The notes beneath the pieces are model-generated. The model saw only the letters and a list, made by a program, of their open reading frames with translations, was not told the origin of the DNA and did not search any database. This document shows, piece by piece, positions 1 to 7,729 of a stretch of 64,000 nucleotides of DNA (positions are counted from its first letter, which is position 1; every line of letters begins with the position of its first letter). This DNA is from G963666935 sp963666935. Its GTDB lineage: Bacteria; Bacillota; Clostridia; Christensenellales; CAG-138. The translations under genes were made by a program, and so were the position numbers. The stretch spans positions 1,984,001 through 2,048,000 of the forward strand of contig OY762936.1 of assembly GCA_963666935.1 (NCBI GenBank), given 5' to 3'.

Positions 1-310
1 ACACATGCGTTCCATTGGCATCCCTGCGCTGCGCACCATCAGCCTGTGCTTCCCCTTGGCGGCGCCTTCCATAATGGCCTCTTCCCTGTTTCAGGCGGTG
101 GGCAACGGCAAATTGAGTTTGATGGTCTCCATGCTTAGGCAGCTCGTCGTCCTCCTACCCGCCGCATATCTGCTCTCCCGTTTGGTAGGGCTTTCCGGTA
201 TCTGGTGGGCTTTCCCCTTGGCCGAGGTGCTGGCTTTGGTCATGTCCGCCTATTGGGTATACCGGGTCTACCACAGGGATATCCTTCCTTTGGGTGATCC
301 CATCGCATAA
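1..310 (+). CDS. MATE family efflux transporter, C-terminal part (5' end outside window)
   Basis: This is the last hundred or so residues of a polytopic membrane protein that begins before the window; the frame is open to base 2. The visible part has two or three hydrophobic helices with short polar loops and an FQAVGNGK loop, typical of the last helices of MATE (multi-antimicrobial extrusion) transporters, which exchange cations for drugs or metabolites. The stop is followed at once by a bidirectional terminator. The family call rests on a short fragment, so substrate and subfamily cannot be judged. Confidence 0.7.
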   Translation, partial: HMRSIGIPALRTISLCFPLAAPSIMASSLFQAVGNGKLSLMVSMLRQLVVLLPAAYLLSRLVGLSGIWWAFPLAEVLALVMSAYWVYRVYHRDILPLGDPIA

Positions 311-336
311 AAAAGAGGGCGATGCCCTCTTTTTTA
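311..336. terminator. Bidirectional rho-independent terminator
   Basis: A perfect stem AAAGAGGGC / GCCCTCTTT with a 3-nt loop is flanked by A and T runs on both sides. It can end the MATE gene on the plus strand and the antiporter gene on the minus strand, which converge here. Confidence 0.85.
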
Positions 337-357
337 TGCGTAATTTCTGCGCAGAGC

Positions 358-1671
358 TTATGCTCTCGCGCTTTTTCGTTTAAAGAACAGCCGTTTTGTA
401 ACTGCATAACAAATGGGAATGGCGAAAAGCAAAATGCAGTAAGGAACGGCCTCCACCCCTACCCCCAGCATGGCGGCCATACCCAGATAGGGGCTGGACC
501 AAGGCACTATGCCAACCAGTACCACTACGGAATTGGCGATGTCCTGTGCCAGCTCTTTTGGATCGTCATAGATGGATTCCCAGATGCTATTCACCATGAT
601 GATGGATCCGGCCTGACTGCTGAAGATGCCGATAATCGGCAGGCTGCTGAGGGCCATTCCCGGAAACCTGCCGGCTTTTTTCGCCAAGCTGCCGCTCTTT
701 GCCTTTACCCCATCCAGTAATCCGGTGCCGTTGAAGATGCCGGCATAGATGCTGCCAATCACCACAATGACGCAGAAAGTAAGCATGGAGATGATGCCGC
801 CGCCGCCCAGAATGGATTGAAGCTCCGGCGCCGCCGGCGTATAGCCCATCACACAGCAGACAAGTATTTCTGTAACGCTCATATGCTGGAGAGCAACCGC
901 CAGCACTGCGGAAACGCCAATGCAGATTCCCATGGCCCAGCGCACATTCACCTTGAGCAATGGCAAAATCACGATCAGCACTGCTGGCAGTATCGTAAGA
1001 ATGCTGATGTTATAATGCTCCTGAAACATGGCGAGCAGGGTGTTGTCTACGTTGGTGATGGGATTTTGAAAAGAAAACCAAGTAAAAATTCCCAAGGACA
1101 GCACCATGGGAATGACGATGGTCTTTAACATAAGCCGAAGGTTTTCAAAAAAATCGGTGCCGGTAATGGCGGCAACCAAATTAGCGCAGGAAGAACTGGG
1201 GCTGCCCCTGTCTCCAAAATACACGCCGGACATAATTGCCCCGGCTGTAAGCGCCTCGTTGACGCCGCCGCTGCGGGCCAGCGCCATTAGGATAACGCCC
1301 AGCGTACCCGTAACCCCCAGACTGGTACCCATGGCGTAGGACAGTATCACCGGGAGCAGGAAGGCGAGCATTATAAAGTAATTGGGCTGAATCAGCCGGA
1401 TCCCTAGGCAGATAAAATAAGGAATGGTACCGCAGGCCCGCCAAAGGCCCGTAATGCAGCCGATGAGCACCAACAGACTCACTACAACCATTGCGCTTTT
1501 CAGGATATTTCGGGACATCTTCCAAAGTTCCCGGATGGAATAGCCACGCCGTACGCCCACCAGCGTAAATGCCACCAGACCCACCAGAAACCCTATGATC
1601 AGGGAGAGCTTCAGTGCCAGTGTGGCAATGATCGCCACAATAAACAGAATCAGCGCAATAATAAAGTCCAT
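358..1671 (-). CDS. NhaC-type Na+/H+ antiporter family protein
   Basis: A 437-residue membrane protein with about 11-12 hydrophobic segments. The conserved core has an SYAMGTSLGVTGTLG stretch, then AGAIMSGVYFGDRGSPSSS, a pattern of the NhaC/ion transporter superfamily (cation or amino-acid-linked proton exchange). The start at 1671 has a GGGAGAG Shine-Dalgarno. A good -10 (TATAAT) and a -35 (TTGCAC, 16-nt spacer) lie just upstream, overlapping the terminator of the preceding cyclase gene, so it is probably its own transcription unit. The exchanged ion is not predictable; some relatives exchange malate/lactate or arginine/ornithine. Confidence 0.85.
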   Translation of the reverse strand: MDFIIALILFIVAIIATLALKLSLIIGFLVGLVAFTLVGVRRGYSIRELWKMSRNILKSAMVVVSLLVLIGCITGLWRACGTIPYFICLGIRLIQPNYFIMLAFLLPVILSYAMGTSLGVTGTLGVILMALARSGGVNEALTAGAIMSGVYFGDRGSPSSSCANLVAAITGTDFFENLRLMLKTIVIPMVLSLGIFTWFSFQNPITNVDNTLLAMFQEHYNISILTILPAVLIVILPLLKVNVRWAMGICIGVSAVLAVALQHMSVTEILVCCVMGYTPAAPELQSILGGGGIISMLTFCVIVVIGSIYAGIFNGTGLLDGVKAKSGSLAKKAGRFPGMALSSLPIIGIFSSQAGSIIMVNSIWESIYDDPKELAQDIANSVVVLVGIVPWSSPYLGMAAMLGVGVEAVPYCILLFAIPICYAVTKRLFFKRKSARA

Positions 1672-1698
1672 CCCATCTCTCCCGACATTTTTCTTCTC

Positions 1699-1726
1699 AT
1701 TATAACATCACAAAAAGCAGGTGCAA
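1699..1726 (-). promoter_or_regulatory. Predicted sigma-A promoter of the NhaC-type gene
   Basis: On the minus strand TTGCAC is followed after 16 nt by TATAAT. It lies about 30 bases before the start codon and inside the 3' arm and U-tract of the upstream cyclase terminator. Confidence 0.55.
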
Positions 1727-1745
1727 GGAAAATCCTCGCACCTGA
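1711..1745 (-). terminator. Rho-independent terminator of the diguanylate cyclase gene
   Basis: On the minus strand CAGGTGCGAGGA pairs with TCCTTGCACCTG around a short T loop and is followed by CTTTTTG. It lies about 25 bases after the stop of the cyclase gene. Confidence 0.85.
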
Positions 1746-1769
1746 CGGTTTTTATTTGCCTTTTGTCCC

Positions 1770-4700
1770 TTACTCCTGTTTTTTCTCCAGATTCGCCAGC
1801 GCCATGGAATAAAGGTTACCAAAATTCGCGCTGCTGCAGGGCGCCACCGCCACGCCTATTTCCACCCCTATATTTTCATGTTGCCGTAGTGTGCCGCGTA
1901 CGGTCATGAGCTGTTCGGCCAACCGCTGGGCATATTTTTCCGCCCCCGCCTGAGAATCCACCTCTGCCAAGAAGACGGTGATGCGTCCCTCTTCCGGAGA
2001 CCCTACCACTTTGTCCGCATCCACAAGAATCCGAATTAGCCAGCTCATGTAAAACAGGGTTTTGGCCGCAGTATAGAAGCTCAATTCACTTTTGAGCTTG
2101 TCCAGCCCAACAAGCTCGATCGCCAGCATGGCACAAAACGCGCCTTCAGGCCGAGGTTCAATCAGAATATGGTTGATCAGCGCCTGTGTCGTATCTCGGG
2201 TATACAGGTCGCTTATCACGTCCCGTCGGGCTTTTTCGGGCAACGCCAGCTCCCAGCGGCGGCGGCGATCAACGTTGCGGAGATAGCCATAGCCGATAAC
2301 GTCGCCGCTATCGGGTTCCCGGATCAGGTCCACGGCATTGCAGACCCAGTGAATATATCCATCCGCGTCATAGATGCGGTAGTCTGCATAAATGCATCGT
2401 TCTCCCCGCTTAAATGCGGTGAGCAGCGCGCTTGGGGAAAGTTTCCCCATATAGATCTGCCGATCTTCCTCCCCCACAGCATGCCTGGCGCCTATCTCGA
2501 ATAGCTTCGTATAGGTGGAATGTTGAAAAGCCACGTATCGGTGGTCTCCCGGAGCTTCTACCTCCAGTGTCTGATCCCGTGTGAGATTAAACTTGTAATT
2601 GGCGTAACGCATATGCCGGATGGCAGCGCGCAGCCGTTCCTCCTGCTCCATCAGTTCCTGATCCATGTTGATGTCAGGAAGCGGCTCCATGGTGCCTACG
2701 GCCCGAAGGGGCCTGTTTCCCTCGTCGTATAACATAGAGAAGCTATACCTTGCCCAGGCATAATGCCCATCTGCAAGCCGCTCGTAAAGCACCGCATTTC
2801 CCTGGGGGTCACCCCGGTAGATGGCCTCAAAAAGCTCCTTGTGCGCCGCTATGGACCGAGGATGCACAAAGTTAAACTGCAGCATGGAATCAGGCACGTT
2901 GTCCAGCTGCAGCTGCGGATAGCCGTTACGCTGGGCTAGGGCCGGAGACTGCGTCAGCCGGCGGGTGCTCACATCCACTTCCCAGACGTACACGTCGGCT
3001 TGGAGCTGTGCGATCTGGCTGCGCTCCAAAGTGCGGCTGGCCTCCACCTTTTGCTCCTGCGAAGTGGTGAGCTCCGTGATAATGGCGATAAGCACAGGAT
3101 TCTGACTGTCCCGATACGGAATCCTCGTAGCACGCACATGCAGCCAAGTAGGGCCGTCGGGCGTCTTCATCCGAAAAACGCAGTCCATCATCATCCCATC
3201 CTGCGCGGTAACCCGGATCCGTTTCAACATTTCTTCCCGATCTTCATCCCATAACAGGTTCACCGGGGTGATCGGTTCCCGCTTTTCCCTCCCCAGCACC
3301 TTATAAAGGCCGGGGCTGATATAGAGGGGTCGGATTTCCCTGCCGACCTCCACCAGAACCACGCCGCAATCCATATATTGAAGCAGCGCCTGAAGCTGTA
3401 CGAAATGGCCCGTCTGCCGTTTATTATCACGGTGCGCTATAAGCCGGGTTCCGCTGCCCAGATTTTGAATAATATAGGATCCCCGTTGTATATCTTTTGC
3501 GCTGTACATGGCCTTATCGCTAACCTGGTATAACGTCTCGAAGTCGGCCTCGCAAACCTCGCAAACCGCCACGCCCACCGTTGCCGAGATCGGGATGTCA
3601 TCCACAACGAACTGCGTAGCCTGGCAGATTTCCGCGGCTTTTTCCTCAATGCGCTGCGGTGAGATGCCGCCGCACAAGAATGCCATGAACTCATCGCCCC
3701 CCACGCGTCCCACCACATCTGAACTGCGAAAAGCGCTGGATATGGCGGCAGCCGCATCCTGTATGGTCTGATCTCCCTGCTGGTGGCCCAATCTGTCGTT
3801 TACCATTTTAAAATGATCCAGATCGATCATAAAAAGGGCGCAAAGTTCATCCGGCGCCGCCGCCAAGCGCTCCTGTACTAGCTTCTTAAGGGCGTCGTGG
3901 TTGAGCAACCCCGTCATGGAATCTCGGTTGGCCATATCCTCCAACCCTTCTCGCTCCTCACGCTCCCGCTGAATGTTCACAAAGGTAATAAAGGCCTTCA
4001 CATCCCCGGAGCGGGGGTACTTGGCCATTTGCGCGCAAACTCGGTACCATACGGGCTCTTTGCCGCCGGTTACGATTCGGTATTCAAGGGTGTCCTCAAA
4101 TACGCCCCTGCAACAAAGGGCAAGCAACCGTTCCTGCCAGAAAAATTCTCTGAATTTTGCCGCATCCTGATGCAGTACATTGTGCTCTAATTCGTATCCC
4201 ACGAAAGAAGTCAGCGTGAAATTGGGCTTGTCCGCAATCTCCGCCGCTGCGCCGGTCTCGCGCTCCACTAGGTTTTTAGTCAGATTCACCTCCAAATAGA
4301 TGTCCGCACCCGTGCGCATGGCGTCCACCGTATGCAGCCACTTTTCGTACGCCAGCTCCTGCTCACGGGTTTCGGTGTTGTCAAAGAAGGTAATAATGGC
4401 ATAGTCGGGCGCACCCTTCGCATCGCAAACCAGGGTATATCTTACATGGCACCAAGTATAGAATCCATCCTTTTTCCGAATGCGTAAGTCTGCGCTGCCT
4501 TCTGGTTTGCCCTCGCGTATGGCGGCGCCAAAATCATTGCATACCTGTAGAGAATCCGGATGGATCAGCCCGCTCTTTATCAGCATGTGGGAAAAGGGAG
4601 CGTGGTACTGTATGGTGCTGAATGCTTCTGTAGGGTCATAAAAGTGACGAACCCTGTCCCGCTTCACGTCGTAACAAATCAGAAATGTGCCGCTCTGCTT

Positions 4701-4931
4701 CGCGGCAATGCGGAAATCTTCCCTTTCCCGTTCCAGCGCACCCCGGGCCTTGCGGCTCATGTAATAGATATGCCCAAATAAACTGATGCCCGCTACGATC
4801 AGCACCCACACTGGCCACCAGAAATCGGGCTCTGCCCCTCTCTCTTGTACGGAGCAGGCACCGCAAAGAACCACTGCGATTGCTATAATACAAAGATTCA
4901 GAATTTTTTTTAGCTTTTCATTCTTGCCCAT
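1770..4931 (-). CDS. Membrane-anchored multi-PAS diguanylate cyclase (GGDEF)
   Basis: A predicted c-di-GMP synthase of about 1053 residues. After a hydrophobic leader and a transmembrane helix (about residues 8-65) come two PAS-like segments and a GGDEF domain. The catalytic motif GGDEF is intact at residues 411-415, and an RSSD inhibitory I-site sits exactly five residues before it. Further PAS-like sensor segments follow (with WLHVRATRIP, YAWARYSFSM and YIHWVCNAVD cores). The C-terminal 150 residues look like a second GGDEF fold whose motif is degenerate (SPEEG), so it is probably non-catalytic. The start is placed at 4931 (MGKNEKLKK). The longer in-frame start at 4994 falls inside a c-di-GMP riboswitch aptamer and before its terminator, so it cannot be the real one. 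What the PAS domains sense is unknown. Confidence 0.9.
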   Translation of the reverse strand: MGKNEKLKKILNLCIIAIAVVLCGACSVQERGAEPDFWWPVWVLIVAGISLFGHIYYMSRKARGALEREREDFRIAAKQSGTFLICYDVKRDRVRHFYDPTEAFSTIQYHAPFSHMLIKSGLIHPDSLQVCNDFGAAIREGKPEGSADLRIRKKDGFYTWCHVRYTLVCDAKGAPDYAIITFFDNTETREQELAYEKWLHTVDAMRTGADIYLEVNLTKNLVERETGAAAEIADKPNFTLTSFVGYELEHNVLHQDAAKFREFFWQERLLALCCRGVFEDTLEYRIVTGGKEPVWYRVCAQMAKYPRSGDVKAFITFVNIQREREEREGLEDMANRDSMTGLLNHDALKKLVQERLAAAPDELCALFMIDLDHFKMVNDRLGHQQGDQTIQDAAAAISSAFRSSDVVGRVGGDEFMAFLCGGISPQRIEEKAAEICQATQFVVDDIPISATVGVAVCEVCEADFETLYQVSDKAMYSAKDIQRGSYIIQNLGSGTRLIAHRDNKRQTGHFVQLQALLQYMDCGVVLVEVGREIRPLYISPGLYKVLGREKREPITPVNLLWDEDREEMLKRIRVTAQDGMMMDCVFRMKTPDGPTWLHVRATRIPYRDSQNPVLIAIITELTTSQEQKVEASRTLERSQIAQLQADVYVWEVDVSTRRLTQSPALAQRNGYPQLQLDNVPDSMLQFNFVHPRSIAAHKELFEAIYRGDPQGNAVLYERLADGHYAWARYSFSMLYDEGNRPLRAVGTMEPLPDINMDQELMEQEERLRAAIRHMRYANYKFNLTRDQTLEVEAPGDHRYVAFQHSTYTKLFEIGARHAVGEEDRQIYMGKLSPSALLTAFKRGERCIYADYRIYDADGYIHWVCNAVDLIREPDSGDVIGYGYLRNVDRRRRWELALPEKARRDVISDLYTRDTTQALINHILIEPRPEGAFCAMLAIELVGLDKLKSELSFYTAAKTLFYMSWLIRILVDADKVVGSPEEGRITVFLAEVDSQAGAEKYAQRLAEQLMTVRGTLRQHENIGVEIGVAVAPCSSANFGNLYSMALANLEKKQE

Positions 4932-4937
4932 TCTCGT

Positions 4938-4967
4938 AAAAAGCAACGCCTTGGACAGGTGTTGCTT
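4938..4967 (-). terminator. Riboswitch-linked intrinsic terminator before the cyclase gene
   Basis: On the minus strand AAGCAACACC pairs with GGCGTTGCTT (one A-C mismatch) around a 7-nt loop, and a short U-run follows. It lies between the c-di-GMP aptamer and the start codon. Its 5' arm GCAAC (4965-4961) is also complementary to GTTGC (4980-4976) in the aptamer's closing P1 strand. Aptamer folding and an antiterminator therefore exclude each other, which predicts that c-di-GMP binding terminates transcription (OFF switch). Confidence 0.75.
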
Positions 4968-4971
4968 GCCT

Positions 4972-5050
4972 TTCTGCAACTGGCTGCCATGCATAATGCG
5001 AAGGCCCTATAGTTTTGCGCAAACGACCTTTCAGCCGCCTTGCCTTTGTT
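4972..5050 (-). ncRNA. c-di-GMP-I (GEMM-I) riboswitch aptamer upstream of the diguanylate cyclase
   Basis: On the minus strand an 8-bp stem capped by a GAAA tetraloop (AGGCGGCU / GGUCGUUU) is followed by GCGCAAAACUA, the GGGCCU element and the conserved AUGGCAGCCAGUUGC tail. GGCAA at the 5' end pairs with UUGC at the 3' end as P1. This follows the order of the GEMM-I family, with some departures from consensus (GCGCAAAAC in place of ACGCAAAGC). A plausible -10 (TATGAT, 5070-5065) sits eight or so bases before the expected transcript start. Confidence 0.8.
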
Positions 5051-5064
5051 CTATTTTTAAACAT

Positions 5065-5093
5065 ATCATAATTATCTTCCGGCCGTAAAACAG
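5065..5093 (-). promoter_or_regulatory. Possible promoter of the riboswitch-cyclase transcript
   Basis: TATGAT on the minus strand (5070-5065) is correctly placed to start transcription just before the aptamer. The -35 (CTGTTT at a 17-nt spacing) is weak. Confidence 0.4.
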
Positions 5094-5184
5094 AGGAACA
5101 TTTTTGTCCGCTTGGGAATGCGCTTTTAAGTTTATTCAACCCGTATAAGAACAGAAATACGGGGGGAGATTGAAGCTATAATCC

Positions 5185-5448
5185 TTAGCTTCGCATAATG
5201 TTCTTGGATGTGAAATAGGTGTGCAAATGTGCCATAGCGGTCTCTGACAACGTCTGTGAGCAACGTTTCCCTGTGATATATTCGATGGCACTATTCCAAA
5301 CGTTCAGCGTATAGTCTGAGGGTTGAATACTCTCAAGTGCCGTGGAGATCTTCCATGCATAGTCCGCATTGTGGAGATCTGAAATGTAGTCGCAGCCCGC
5401 TTGAATCCTGAGTTGCTCTAAAAGAGCCGACATGTCATCGTTCTCCAT
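5185..5448 (-). CDS. Small hypothetical protein, 87 residues
   Basis: I do not recognise this protein. It is soluble, mostly helical in composition and acidic at the N-terminus (MENDDMSALLEQLR), with two cysteines and no signal peptide. It is supported as a real gene by a perfect GGAGGAG Shine-Dalgarno eight bases before the ATG and by a good promoter (TAGACA, 17 nt, TATAAT) about 100 bases upstream. It stands between the cyclase leader and the divergent CapA-like gene as a single-gene unit. No function is inferred. Confidence 0.65.
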   Translation of the reverse strand: MENDDMSALLEQLRIQAGCDYISDLHNADYAWKISTALESIQPSDYTLNVWNSAIEYITGKRCSQTLSETAMAHLHTYFTSKNIMRS

Positions 5449-5544
5449 ACGTTTTTCTCCTCCATGTACGAAAGCAGGTGTTCACGAACAGGTGATCAAT
5501 AAAACGACAGAACTGGCCAATTTTTTGGAATTTTCTTTACTATT

Positions 5545-5573
5545 ATTATAGACCACCTGTGCATTGATGTCTA
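5545..5573 (-). promoter_or_regulatory. Predicted sigma-A promoter of the 87-residue gene
   Basis: TAGACA and TATAAT on the minus strand with a 17-nt spacer, about 97 bases before the start codon. Confidence 0.6.
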
Positions 5574-5682
5574 CATTGCTGAAGAACTTTTGTTTTTCAA
5601 ACTTGTATCCAAATGCATGCAAAAGTCCCGCTGGCCCTTAATCGACGGGCAAAAACAGGGCTCCGTCGCCGGCGAGAAACAT

Positions 5683-5711
5683 TTTACTTTTCATTTAAAA
5701 TGGGCTATGAT
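5683..5711 (+). promoter_or_regulatory. Predicted sigma-A promoter of the CapA-like gene
   Basis: TTTACT and TATGAT with a 17-nt spacer, 35 bases before the start codon at 5746. Confidence 0.55.
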
Positions 5712-5745
5712 GAACCCAAGTTTATAATGTGTTTCGGGGGAAGTC

Positions 5746-6939
5746 ATGCGCAAAATACTGCTCTTTGTACTGCTTGTACCGCTATGCCTGGTCGGGTGCG
5801 CCAAATCTGCGCCCGCCGTAGTTTATATTGAGCCCCTCCCCACGCCCGTGCTTTCCTCCGCGCCTACGACTTCTCCTGTTCCCACTCCATCTCCAACTGC
5901 CACGCCTGTGCCTGCCAGTACGGCCGTGCTGATGCTTACCGGGGATATCATGTGCCTCTCGGGCCAGCAGGCCTCCGCACGCATGGCGGGCGGCTACGAT
6001 TTCACCGGCAGTTTCGAAAGAGTAAAGCCCCTTTTTGACGCGGCGGATTATGTAATGGGCAATCTGGAAACTTTGGTTTCCGATTCCGGACCCCTGACTT
6101 CCGATTACAAAGTGGATGAGAATGGGTATCCCTATTGCAATGCACCTGTTGCGTTCCTTTCCGCCCTGCAGTACGCGGGCTATGACGGCTTTGTTACCGC
6201 CAACAATCACTGTTGCGACCTAGGCCTCCCCGGCATATTAGATACGCTTTCAAATCTTACCTCTGTGGGTTTTGACTCTACCGGAACCTTTGCCGCCGCC
6301 GATTCTCCGCGGTTCCTGCTTAAAGACATCAGCGGCATTCGAGTGGGCGTTCTCTCTTATTGTGAATTTTTCAACGGCAAGGTTGGCACACTTTCCCGAG
6401 AAGAACGTGACGTCCATATCAACGCCTTTTCCCAGTCGAAAGCGGAAGCCGATGCAGCCGCTGCCCGGGCGGCGGGGGCAGAATTTCTCATCGCCTTTAC
6501 CCATTGGGGGGACAACAACACCCATGTGGTCAGCTCTAGCCAGGAGCAGCACGCCATGGCGCTTGCAGAGGTGGGCGTGGATATGATCGTGGGTTCCCAT
6601 CCCCATGTCCTTCAGCCCGCAGCAATACTGCAAACCAAGGAAGGGCGTAGCGTGCTCTGCCTCTATTCCATGGGCAATTTCATCTCCAGCATGCTGGATT
6701 CCGCGAACAACGATACCATCATCCTCCGGCTGGATCTTCGCAAAGAGGCCGGAACCGTTTCCTGCACCGCGTCTTATATTCCCTGCCGGGTGCTAAGCAC
6801 TTTGGGCAATGCCCGCCACGTGGTAGTTCCCGTTTCTCCCGCCCTCAAGGTTGGGGAAGCCACGGATGATTTTGCCGCAGCCCATGATCGCATTGCCGCC
6901 GTTTTGGGCAATGATCTACCGGAGTACACAATTCCATGA
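5746..6939 (+). CDS. CapA/PgsA-family lipoprotein (metallophosphatase-like)
   Basis: A 397-residue exported lipoprotein. A signal peptide ends in the lipobox LVGC (Cys18), followed by a Pro/Ser/Thr-rich linker of about 35 residues. The rest is a CapA domain of the calcineurin-like phosphatase superfamily: TGDIMCLSG, MGNLETLVS, ANNHCCDLG, FTHWGDN, GSHPHVLQP and YSMGNFIS appear in the family's order and carry the Asp/Asn/His metal ligands. CapA/PgsA proteins act in poly-gamma-glutamate capsule synthesis, but many clostridial homologues stand alone, as this one does, with no pgsB or pgsC beside it, so the substrate is open. A PAP2 phosphatase follows on the same strand after 88 bases. Confidence 0.88.
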   Translation: MRKILLFVLLVPLCLVGCAKSAPAVVYIEPLPTPVLSSAPTTSPVPTPSPTATPVPASTAVLMLTGDIMCLSGQQASARMAGGYDFTGSFERVKPLFDAADYVMGNLETLVSDSGPLTSDYKVDENGYPYCNAPVAFLSALQYAGYDGFVTANNHCCDLGLPGILDTLSNLTSVGFDSTGTFAAADSPRFLLKDISGIRVGVLSYCEFFNGKVGTLSREERDVHINAFSQSKAEADAAAARAAGAEFLIAFTHWGDNNTHVVSSSQEQHAMALAEVGVDMIVGSHPHVLQPAAILQTKEGRSVLCLYSMGNFISSMLDSANNDTIILRLDLRKEAGTVSCTASYIPCRVLSTLGNARHVVVPVSPALKVGEATDDFAAAHDRIAAVLGNDLPEYTIP

Positions 6940-7027
6940 CGACAGCGAAAAACAAAAAGCGGGGAATGCTTACGCTCGCGTTTTTTTCGCATACTATCAG
7001 AAATCACCTTCAAGATGGAGCGTATAA

Positions 7028-7579
7028 ATGATGGAGTATTTAATCAATCTGGACTGGGCTATTCTCAATTGGATTCACAGCGCGCTTTCCTGCGGCACGC
7101 TGGACTTTCTTATGCCAAAACTGACGCTTTTGGGTAACGGCGGAGCCGTATGGATCGCCGCGGGAATTGCCCTTCTGTGCTTCAAAAAATACAGGCGGTA
7201 TGGGAGCATATTGTTCTGCGGGCTCATTGCAGGTTTGCTGGTGGGAAATCTCATCCTAAAGATATGGGTAGCTCGGCCGCGTCCCTGCTGGCTGAATCCG
7301 ACGGTCGTTCTCCTCCTTGCCAGCCCCTCCGATTTTTCTTTCCCTTCCGGGCATGCACTCTCCTCCGCCATCGCCGCCACAATCCTGACCCTGACAGACA
7401 GGCGGTTCGGGTACGTTGCCATTCCGCTTGCGCTTCTAATTGCGTTTTCCAGGCTTTACCTGTACGTGCATTTCCCCAGCGACGTCCTGAGTGGACTTTT
7501 ATTAGGCGTCATCATCGGTGTCGCTGTCTTTAAAATTGCAAAGCAAATCAAGCCAAGCCAAGCCCGTAATTCAGGCTAA
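7028..7579 (+). CDS. PAP2-family membrane phosphatase
   Basis: A 183-residue protein with about five or six transmembrane helices carrying the three signature motifs of the PAP2 (type 2 phosphatidic acid phosphatase) family in order: KIWVARPRP, FPSGHA and SRLYLYVHFPSD. Members dephosphorylate lipid phosphates such as phosphatidic acid or undecaprenyl pyrophosphate at the outer membrane face. A GGAG lies about nine bases before the start; a second ATG directly follows, so the start may be 7028 or 7031. Lipid carrier recycling is plausible next to a CapA-like gene but is not shown. Confidence 0.88.
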   Translation: MMEYLINLDWAILNWIHSALSCGTLDFLMPKLTLLGNGGAVWIAAGIALLCFKKYRRYGSILFCGLIAGLLVGNLILKIWVARPRPCWLNPTVVLLLASPSDFSFPSGHALSSAIAATILTLTDRRFGYVAIPLALLIAFSRLYLYVHFPSDVLSGLLLGVIIGVAVFKIAKQIKPSQARNSG

Positions 7580-7659
7580 AATTCATCGTTCGCCCCGTTC
7601 AATTTCAACGATGCGATAGCCCCCTTGGTCAAGCGCCCAGCGCGCTTTCAAGAACGCAC

Positions 7660-7701
7660 AATAAAAACAAGAGTGCGGGGACACTTTGCGGCCCCACACT
7701 C
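7660..7701 (-). terminator. Rho-independent terminator of the lipoprotein operon
   Basis: On the minus strand GAGTGTGGGGC pairs with the facing CCCCGCACTC (one mismatch) and is followed by TTGTTTTTAT. It lies about 30 bases after the stop of the last lipoprotein gene. Confidence 0.8.
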
Positions 7702-7729
7702 CATAATAGATCCATTCTAACCGGTCGGC

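Noticed and set aside
4932..4994. N-terminal extension of the diguanylate cyclase to ATG 4994
   Set aside because: It would start inside the c-di-GMP aptamer and run through its terminator; ATG 4931 follows both.
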